Below are positions 1 to 5,121 of a stretch of 11,828 nt of DNA, piece after piece. Below the pieces are notes generated by a model. The model ran no database searches and was not told the origin of the DNA. It saw only the letters and a list, made by a program, of their open reading frames with translations. Position 1 is the stretch's first letter. Each line of letters begins with the position of its first letter. A program made the position numbers and the translations under genes. This stretch comes from Rhizorhabdus sp. GTDB taxonomy: Bacteria > Pseudomonadota > Alphaproteobacteria > Sphingomonadales > Sphingomonadaceae. Location: assembly GCA_004297635.1 (NCBI GenBank), contig SCUQ01000048.1, positions 1 to 11,828 of the forward strand, in the 5' to 3' direction.

Positions 1-858
1 GATCATCGCATATTCGCCCGACACCTGATAGGCGAACACCGGTACCTCGAACCGCTCCTTCACCATGTGCACGATATCGAGATAGGGCAGGCCCGGCTTC
101 ACCATCACGCTGTCGGCGCCCTCGGCCAGGTCCAGCGCCACCTCGCGCAACGCCTCCTCGGCATTGGCGGGATTCATCTGATAGCCTTTCTTGTCGCCCT
201 TCAGCAGCCCGCGCGTATCCACGGCATCGCGGAACGGGCCATAGAAGGCCGAGGCATATTTGGCGGCATAGGCCATGATCAGCACATCGACATGGCCCCC
301 GGCCTCCAGAGCTGCCCGGATTTCGCCGACCCGGCCGTCCATCATGTCCGATGGCGCCACGATGTCGCTCCCGGCCTCCGCCTGGACCAGCGCCTGCGCC
401 ACGAGCACTTCGCTCGTCGCGTCGTTCAGAACATGGCCCGAGGCGTCGACGAGCCCGTCATGGCCGTGGCTGGTATAGGGGTCCAGCGCGACATCGGTGA
501 GCACGCCGATATCGGGAACCGCATCCTTGATCGCCCTGATCCCGCGGCACATCAGATTATCGGGGTTGAGCGCTTCGCGGCCATCGTCGCTGCGCCTGTC
601 GCGCGGCGTATTGGGGAACAGCGCCAGACACGGAATGCCGGCGTCGCGCGCCTCCTTCGCCCGCGCCGCGAGCTGCGCCAGCGGCCAGCGCGATACGCCG
701 GGCAGCGAGGCAACCGGCTCGGCCTCGTCGCCATTGGCGATGAACAGCGGCCAGATCAGGTCCGACGGGGTCAGCACATTTTCGGCGAACATCGCACGGC
801 TCCAGCCATGGCGACGCGGGCGGCGCAGGCGGAGCGCGGGAAAGGAAGCGTGAGTCAT
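1..858 (-). CDS. hemB: Delta-aminolevulinic acid dehydratase (porphobilinogen synthase), 3' end beyond the window
   Basis: Condenses two 5-aminolevulinate molecules to porphobilinogen, the second common step of heme, cobalamin and (bacterio)chlorophyll synthesis, in the cytoplasm. The 286 visible codons run without a stop to the left edge; the family is about 330 residues, so roughly 45 are missing. Seen in the translation: PSDLIWPLF near the N terminus, the metal-site loop DVALDPYTSHGHDG at residues 122-135, the first active-site lysine in YAAKYAS (K200) and the Schiff-base lysine in VMVKPG (K254), then PYLDIVH. The metal loop has Ala124, Asp126 and Asp134 where zinc-type enzymes have cysteines, so this is the non-cysteine, probably Mg-type class known from other proteobacteria. 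The ATG at 856-858 gives the normal N terminus, but no strong Shine-Dalgarno precedes it. The upstream neighbour is on the other strand, so its promoter must lie in 859-1436. Confidence 0.96.
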   Translation of the reverse strand, partial: MTHASFPALRLRRPRRHGWSRAMFAENVLTPSDLIWPLFIANGDEAEPVASLPGVSRWPLAQLAARAKEARDAGIPCLALFPNTPRDRRSDDGREALNPDNLMCRGIRAIKDAVPDIGVLTDVALDPYTSHGHDGLVDASGHVLNDATSEVLVAQALVQAEAGSDIVAPSDMMDGRVGEIRAALEAGGHVDVLIMAYAAKYASAFYGPFRDAVDTRGLLKGDKKGYQMNPANAEEALREVALDLAEGADSVMVKPGLPYLDIVHMVKERFEVPVFAYQVSGEYAMI

Positions 859-963
859 GGGCGGAGCTTTAGCGGGCATGGCGCTTCAAGGCAAAGCGCG
901 GGCAGGTCGATTCGGCTCCGAATTCATCGGCCCTGACGAGGCCAGGCTTCCGCAGCGTCATTC

Positions 964-1038
964 GACCTTGGTCTGATGAGTCGACCGCATGCAGGCTGCT
1001 GGGCCGACTACAGTATAAAACCGATCAGACCTTGGTCT
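964..1038. repeat. Two copies of a GACC-TT-GGTC dyad, 64 bases apart
   Basis: GACCTTGGTCT occurs exactly at 964-974 and again at 1028-1038. Each copy has GACC and GGTC arms around a TT centre, and the second extends to AGACC/GGTCT. The spacing of 64 bases is close to six helical turns, which would put both copies on the same face of the DNA. A TATAAA lies between them. This is the usual look of a paired operator for a dimeric regulator, but the regulator is unknown. It may serve hemB, the protease gene or both. Confidence 0.4.
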
Positions 1039-1220
1039 TAGCCCCTCATACTAAGGTGTGAGTGCTTCTACCTAAGCCCATTAGCCAACTGGCATGTCAC
1101 GATTTTTTACACATAATCAAACCATAGCGAATGGATGATGATCTTTACGCTAGTTCAGTTGCTTTGTTTATTTAGGAAGATCGAGATTTAACGCAGCAAA
1201 ATAATATCAAGGAGTCAATC

Positions 1221-1391
1221 ATACTTACCGATGCTGAATTGACACATCGCTTGAACAATTTTCTGCTGGAAACGGCGAATGCTTTTCTCCGTGTAGCCCA
1301 TGAACATCATCAGGGTCCGACGAAAGCTGCCGAGTACGAAATCTCCGTCGCGGTACGTCGCCGGTCGATACCGGCCCCGTTCCAAAGCTGA
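1221..1391 (+). other. Possible 56-codon ORF with AAGGAG and an ATA in the start position
   Basis: AAGGAG at 1209-1214 is the best Shine-Dalgarno sequence in the region. Six bases after it, the spacing used by the PilZ, ParA and RHH genes in this window, stands ATA rather than ATG. The frame then runs 56 codons to TGA at 1389-1391. The product would start LTDAELTHRLNNFLLE, look helical in its first half and end in a basic RRRSIPAPFQS tail. Third codon positions show little GC preference, unlike the neighbouring genes. No family is recognised. It could be a rare non-standard start, a small gene that lost its ATG, a leader peptide for the protease gene (same frame), or chance. Confidence 0.2.
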
Positions 1392-1436
1392 ATCCCTCCG
1401 GCACCTGCGCCGGCAAGCAACTTCAAAGGTCCGATC

Positions 1437-2402
1437 ATGGCCAATCCAACCCTCACCGGGGGTGTGCGACGCACTCTCGCCCGGCTCTCCCTGCTTGCCG
1501 TTCTGGCGGGCTCCGCCCTGTCCGCCACCGCGGGGGCTGCGGTGCTGGGGCGTGACGACCGGAACAATGCCGACGCCTTTCTGCCGACGCAGAATCGGAT
1601 GTTCGGCGGACTGGGCCGGATCGAGTGCCTGGGCGCCGGCTCGGGCGGCATCTCGTTCAACGCGACCGGCTGGGTCATCGGTTCGGCCGACACGGTGATC
1701 ACCGCCGCGCATAGCTTCTTCCCGCGCGACCGGCGCGGTCGATCGGCGGCTGTCCGCGATCCCGCGCATTGCATCTTCGTGCTCTACAACGAAGATCAGA
1801 GTGTCCGCGAAATCGCCAATATCCGCTATGCGGTCTCGCCCTGGGCGGATCAGACAAAGCGCGGCGACGGCTCGTTCGACTTCGCGGTCGTCAAACTCGC
1901 GCACAGGGTTCGCGTCTCCTCGATCCCGGCGGTCAGCACCGCCGGCGGCCGAGACCGCCCCGCCGCCCAGTTGCTCGCCTTCCAGACCGGCGTAACCCAG
2001 GATCAACGGGCCAGGATCACGCGCGGGCGGACGGCGGCCTTTCCCTTTGCCGCTGGGGTCGAACCCACCAACGGCGTGCGGATCACCGACGGCTCCCGCC
2101 TCTTTTCCTCCTCCACCAATTCCAGCCCCGGCTCTTCGGGCGGGCTCTATTTCGACAATGTCACGGGCAAGGCGTTCGGGCTTCATATCGGCACATTGTG
2201 CGATACCAGCGCCGGCGGCGTTTCCTATGATCCCTATCGCTGCTTCAATTACGGGCTGCGGTTCGATCGCACCATGCTCGCATCCGTCGATGCCGTCATT
2301 CGCGATGCACCTTCGGACGATCAACTGATCCCGCCGGACACCCGCTATCCTACCGCCGCCGCCATGCTCGTGGCGCTCGCCGAGGGCCAGGCCAGATCCT
2401 GA
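1437..2402 (+). CDS. Secreted chymotrypsin-fold (S1 / V8-like) serine protease
   Basis: A 321-residue exported serine peptidase expected to cleave proteins in the periplasm or outside the cell. Residues 1-34 form a signal peptide: arginines at 11, 12 and 16, a hydrophobic LSLLAVLAGSAL core, and Ala-rich cleavage near 32-35. The catalytic triad is visible and in order: His92 in VITAAHSF, Asp148 in DFAVVKL, Ser234 in PGSSGG. Cysteines at 64, 112, 255 and 269 could form disulfides. The residue six before the catalytic Ser is Asn228, not the Asp of trypsin, so Arg/Lys specificity is unlikely; the TGWVIG and SSPGSSGG style resembles the V8-like branch. The ATG at 1437 is preceded by AAAGG at 1425-1429. 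The PilZ gene follows after 35 bases, possibly in one transcript. Its substrate cannot be told from sequence. A 369-codon antisense frame over it is a shadow. Confidence 0.88.
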   Translation: MANPTLTGGVRRTLARLSLLAVLAGSALSATAGAAVLGRDDRNNADAFLPTQNRMFGGLGRIECLGAGSGGISFNATGWVIGSADTVITAAHSFFPRDRRGRSAAVRDPAHCIFVLYNEDQSVREIANIRYAVSPWADQTKRGDGSFDFAVVKLAHRVRVSSIPAVSTAGGRDRPAAQLLAFQTGVTQDQRARITRGRTAAFPFAAGVEPTNGVRITDGSRLFSSSTNSSPGSSGGLYFDNVTGKAFGLHIGTLCDTSAGGVSYDPYRCFNYGLRFDRTMLASVDAVIRDAPSDDQLIPPDTRYPTAAAMLVALAEGQARS

Positions 2403-2437
2403 ACCGCATCCAACCCCACAGTTTGAAAGGAAGCATC

Positions 2438-2881
2438 ATGTACCAGAGTTTTGAAACCATCGCTCCGTTCTCCGCCCCGCATGTGATACGGCTGTCATCA
2501 CCCGAGCGGCGTCAGGAAGCGCGCCATGCCGCAACGATGCCGGCCCGGCCGCGGTCCGGGCTGCGGCTGTCGATCGCCAGCGAGGCCGGCACTGACGGCG
2601 CGATCGCCGACGTCATCGTCACCGATACGTCACCGCATGGCCTGGCGACGCGTTCGAACCAGCCCCTGATCGCCGGCACGCGGGTGACCATTGACGTTCC
2701 CGTCATCGGCGAGCGTGAAGCCGAGATCCGCTGGGTTGCAGACGGCCGCGCCGGCTGCCGGTTCGTGCAGCCGCTCCGGGAGGAGGAATTGCACGTCGCG
2801 CTCTGCAACGACGCCGCGATGGCACGCTGCTTTCCCGGGCTGATGGCCGACGCCACCGTGCACGCCTGGGGCCGGGCATAA
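2438..2881 (+). CDS. PilZ-domain protein, putative cyclic-di-GMP receptor
   Basis: A 147-residue cytoplasmic protein consisting mainly of one PilZ domain. The two sequence signatures of c-di-GMP-binding PilZ domains are both present: Arg25-x3-Arg29 in the ERRQEARHA segment and Asp63-x-Ser65-x2-Gly68 in VTDTSPHGLA. They are followed by beta-strand segments (TRVTIDVPV, EAEIRWV, AGCRFVQPL). No enzymatic or membrane segment is attached, so it probably acts by binding a partner when loaded with nucleotide; which process it controls is unknown. ATG 2438 is chosen over an in-frame TTG at 2423 because AAAGGA at 2426-2431 sits six bases before it. It lies 35 bases after the protease gene and 53 bases before the lipid kinase gene, all on one strand. 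Confidence 0.85.
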   Translation: MYQSFETIAPFSAPHVIRLSSPERRQEARHAATMPARPRSGLRLSIASEAGTDGAIADVIVTDTSPHGLATRSNQPLIAGTRVTIDVPVIGEREAEIRWVADGRAGCRFVQPLREEELHVALCNDAAMARCFPGLMADATVHAWGRA

Positions 2882-2934
2882 CGGTATCGTAATGGCCGAT
2901 GGCTCCCGAAACGATTTGGGGCGTTGGAGCCGTC

Positions 2935-3831
2935 ATGATCAATTCCCAGACCTCGCCGCGCTCGGCGATCCTCATCGTCAACGCTCTCTCCCGCCAGGGC
3001 CAGAAGCAGTTCGACGCCGCCTGTGACAAGCTCCGCGCGGCCGGGATCGACCTGATCGATGCCATCGCGATCGACAAGCCGGGCTCGCTGCCCGACATCG
3101 TCGCCGCGGCGGTAAAGAAGAAGCCGCCGATGCTGATCATCGGCGGTGGTGACGGGTCCTTATCCTGCGCGGTCGATGCCCTGGTCGGCACCGACACGAT
3201 CTTCGCGCTGTTGCCGCTCGGCACCGCGAACAGCTTTGCCCGCTCGCTCGATATCCCGCTCGATCTCGATGGCGCCGTCGAGGTGATCGCCGGCGGCGCG
3301 CCGAGGCGGATCGATCTGGGCATGATCGACGACGATTATTACTGCAATTGCGCCGCAATCGGCCTGTCGACCCGAATAGGCGGCCATATTCCTCCTCTGC
3401 TCAAGAAGACGCTCGGCCGGCTCGGCTATCTGCTCTGGGCGACCTGGCAGTCGATGAAATTCCGCGCTTTCAAGCTCGTGATCACCCATGACGGCGTACG
3501 CGAAGAGCTCGATGCGCTGGAGGTCCGGATCGCCAATGGCTCCTATCATGGCGGCGTCGAACTGGTCGACGATGCCGATCCGCAAAGCGGCGAGATCGTC
3601 GTGCAGGTGGTGGTCGGCCGATCCCCCGCACAGCTCGGCTGGAGCTGGTTCACCAGCTGGCTGCGGCTGCGCGCGCGCAAGGATACCACGGTCGAATATC
3701 ACGGCCGCGAAATCCGGATCGAGACCACGCCGTCGCTGAAGGTGTCGATCGATGGCGAGGTGCTGGCGAAGACCCCCGTCACCGCGAGGATCGCCGCCAG
3801 GGCCGTAAGGGTGATGGCACCCGTCCAATAA
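2935..3831 (+). CDS. Diacylglycerol kinase family (YegS/DagK-like) lipid kinase
   Basis: A 298-residue soluble enzyme predicted to phosphorylate a lipid or sphingoid alcohol with ATP at the inner membrane face. Domain order fits the family: an N-terminal DAGK catalytic domain with IIGGGDGSLS (GGDG nucleotide motif, residues about 68-77) and LPLGTANSFAR (about 93-103), then a C-terminal beta-rich domain ending SIDGEVLAKTP...VRVMAP. The usual NPxSG motif near the N terminus is altered to VNALSRQG. ATG 2935 is preferred because GGAG (2926-2929) stands five bases upstream; an ATG at 2899 would add 12 residues not typical of the family. The exact substrate (diacylglycerol, ceramide, sphingoid base or an undecaprenol-like lipid) cannot be read from sequence; sphingomonads do have sphingolipids, so a sphingolipid substrate is possible. 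Confidence 0.88.
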   Translation: MINSQTSPRSAILIVNALSRQGQKQFDAACDKLRAAGIDLIDAIAIDKPGSLPDIVAAAVKKKPPMLIIGGGDGSLSCAVDALVGTDTIFALLPLGTANSFARSLDIPLDLDGAVEVIAGGAPRRIDLGMIDDDYYCNCAAIGLSTRIGGHIPPLLKKTLGRLGYLLWATWQSMKFRAFKLVITHDGVREELDALEVRIANGSYHGGVELVDDADPQSGEIVVQVVVGRSPAQLGWSWFTSWLRLRARKDTTVEYHGREIRIETTPSLKVSIDGEVLAKTPVTARIAARAVRVMAPVQ

Positions 3832-3865
3832 ATTCAGTCCCGCCATGTTGAGCGAGGCTCGGCAT

Positions 3866-3917
3866 GGCGAATATGAGCTTAACCGCACATCGGAACTCCG
3901 CCTTAGGCGAACATAAG
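3866..3917 (+). repeat. Near-identical 12-mers upstream of the ParA-like gene
   Basis: GGCGAATATGAG (3866-3877) and GGCGAACATAAG (3906-3917) match at 10 of 12 positions and start 40 bases apart, close to four helical turns. The second copy shares its GGCG with a small dyad, CGCC-TTA-GGCG (3899-3909). The pair lies in the 125-base gap before the TTG start of the ATPase gene. This is where type Ib partition cassettes usually carry their centromere and autoregulatory operator. The similarity is short and may be chance. Confidence 0.3.
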
Positions 3918-3944
3918 GCACGCCATGGCCCTCTCTTTCGCCAC

Positions 3945-3950
3945 AGGGGA
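3945..3950 (+). promoter_or_regulatory. Ribosome-binding site that fixes a TTG start
   Basis: AGGGGA stands six bases before the TTG at 3957. In-frame ATG codons further upstream (3864, 3873) have no comparable site and would add residues without family similarity, so this site decides the start of the ParA-like gene. Confidence 0.65.
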
Positions 3951-3956
3951 AGTCCG

Positions 3957-4676
3957 TTGCGCATCCTGGCTCTCGCATCGCAGAAGGGCGGCTCGGGGAA
4001 GACGACGCTGTCCGGCCATCTCGCCGTGCAGATGGTGCGTGCCGGCGCCGGTCCGGTCGTTCTGATCGACATCGATCCGCAAGGATCGCTGTCCGACTGG
4101 TGGAATGAACGCGAGGCCGGCGAACCCGCCTTTGCCGCGACCACGGTGGCCCGCCTCGCCGCCGATCTCGACGCGCTTCGCCAGCAGGGTTTCCGGATGG
4201 CGGTGATCGATACGCCGCCCGCGATCACCGTCGCGATCCAAAGCGTCGTCTCGGTCGCCGATCTGGTGCTCATTCCCACGCGGCCGAGCCCCCACGACCT
4301 GCGCGCTGTGGGCGCCACCGTGGAGCTGTGCGACCGCGCCGGCAAGCCGCTGATCTTCGTCGTCAACGCCGCCACGCCGAAAGCGCGGATCACGTCCGAG
4401 GCGGCGATCGCCCTGTCGCAACACGGCACCGTCGCACCCGTCACCATCCACCAGCGCACCGAATTCGCGGCTTCGATGATCGACGGACGCACCGTGATGG
4501 AGGTCAATCCCGACGGGCGATCGGCGATCGAGATCGAACAGCTCTGGTCTTATGTGTCGGATCGGCTGGACAAGAATTTCCGCCGCACCGTGATCGGCGG
4601 TTCCGCCAATAGCGCGATCGGCCCCCTGCCACAGCGTGCCGGCGGCGGCTTCGGCCGCCGGATGGCCGGGCAATAA
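3957..4676 (+). CDS. ParA/MinD-type P-loop ATPase, short (type Ib-like), TTG start
   Basis: A 239-residue ATPase of the ParA family, whose members form ATP-dependent dimers on nucleoid DNA and position plasmids, chromosome origins or protein cargoes. Seen: the deviant Walker A KGGSGKTT at residues 10-17 with signature Lys10 and catalytic Lys15, Walker A' IDIDPQGSLSDWW, Walker B VIDTPPA, and the typical LVLIPTRPSPHDL segment. There is no N-terminal helix-turn-helix, so it belongs with the small type Ib-like ParAs. From the TTG the protein begins MRILALASQKGG, the standard ParA N terminus; an ATG at 3864 would add 31 odd residues. The next gene starts ten bases after the stop and has its ribosome-binding site overlapping this stop, so the two are coexpressed. 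No canonical ParB or parS is adjacent. Plasmid or chromosome partition and cargo positioning are both possible. Confidence 0.87.
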   Translation: MRILALASQKGGSGKTTLSGHLAVQMVRAGAGPVVLIDIDPQGSLSDWWNEREAGEPAFAATTVARLAADLDALRQQGFRMAVIDTPPAITVAIQSVVSVADLVLIPTRPSPHDLRAVGATVELCDRAGKPLIFVVNAATPKARITSEAAIALSQHGTVAPVTIHQRTEFAASMIDGRTVMEVNPDGRSAIEIEQLWSYVSDRLDKNFRRTVIGGSANSAIGPLPQRAGGGFGRRMAGQ

Positions 4677-4680
4677 GGAA
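4675..4680 (+). promoter_or_regulatory. Ribosome-binding site overlapping the ParA stop codon
   Basis: AAGGAA shares two bases with the TAA at 4674-4676 and is six bases from the ATG at 4687. This arrangement couples translation of the RHH protein to that of the ATPase. Confidence 0.7.
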
Positions 4681-4686
4681 CAGACA

Positions 4687-5118
4687 ATGTCCGAACCCAA
4701 GCCGATGGCGGCGCTGACCGGCTCCCTGCTCGCCCGCAAGGGCGATGCGCGCCCGGCGATGCGCCGCGCCTATGTGCCGATGGCGTCGCTGCCCGCCGCG
4801 AGCGAAGCGCTGCATGACGATCTGGGCTGGCATGTCGGGCAGCGCGAGACGCCGCGTGACCCCGCGCCAGTACACCGGCAGCAGGAGCGGATCGCCCATT
4901 GCTTTGCGACACCGGCCGAGCCTGTCGTCGAACCGGCGCGGCCGAAGGTGGCCTTCACGCTGCGCCTCGACGCCGATCGCCATCTGCGGCTCCGTCTCGC
5001 CAGCGCTACCGCCAACCGGTCGGCGCAGCAGCTTGTCACGCAGGCGCTCGACGAGTTCCTCGCCCGGCAGATGGGCCTCGAGGCGCTGGTGGTCCAAGCC
5101 AGGGCCGGCACCGAATAG
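4687..5118 (+). CDS. Small protein with C-terminal ribbon-helix-helix domain, partner of the ParA-like ATPase
   Basis: A 143-residue protein. Residues about 87-127 (KVAFTLRLDADRHLRL ... RSAQQLVTQALDEFL) read as a ribbon-helix-helix: an alternating beta strand followed by two helices, as in Arc/MetJ-type repressors and type Ib ParB proteins. The N terminus carries a basic stretch, LLARKGDARPAMRR (residues 14-27), and the middle (about 35-85) looks disordered and Pro/Ala-rich. Basic N-terminal tails of partition adaptors such as ParG stimulate ParA ATPase, so a similar role is inferred. ATG 4687 has AAGGAA (4675-4680) six bases upstream, overlapping the stop of the ATPase gene. The family is not one I can name; DNA binding and ATPase partnering are predictions from fold and context. 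It ends three bases before the convergent exporter gene. Confidence 0.75.
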   Translation: MSEPKPMAALTGSLLARKGDARPAMRRAYVPMASLPAASEALHDDLGWHVGQRETPRDPAPVHRQQERIAHCFATPAEPVVEPARPKVAFTLRLDADRHLRLRLASATANRSAQQLVTQALDEFLARQMGLEALVVQARAGTE

Positions 5119-5121
5119 CGT

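Larger units (their letters stand above)
859..1436. other. 578-base intergenic region between hemB and the protease gene, AT-rich centre
   Basis: This gap separates the divergent hemB and protease genes, so it should contain both promoters. The stretch from about 1060 to 1260 is clearly richer in A and T than the flanking genes. It holds an 11-base motif present twice (964-974 and 1028-1038), a TATAAA at 1014-1019 between the two copies, a perfect TTGACA at 1239-1244 with no good -10 box after it, and a small open frame (1221-1391). No tRNA-like fold, transposon end or terminator with a U-tract was recognised. The lower GC could reflect a promoter region, a decayed gene or acquired DNA; the sequence alone does not decide. 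Confidence 0.6.

Noticed and set aside
67..936. 289-codon open frame on the plus strand
   Set aside because: Antisense to hemB; the minus strand gives a clear HemB protein running off the left edge.
1239..1267. Sigma-70 promoter for the protease gene starting with TTGACA
   Set aside because: The -35 box is perfect, but the hexamer 17 bases later (TCTGCT) matches the -10 consensus at only three positions, and the TTGACA falls inside the possible small ORF.
1215..2324. 369-codon open frame on the minus strand
   Set aside because: Antisense to the serine protease, which has a signal peptide and complete catalytic triad; the minus-strand product shows no family features.
3160..3978. 272-codon open frame on the minus strand
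   Set aside because: Antisense to the lipid kinase gene with its GGGDGS and LPLGTANSFAR motifs.
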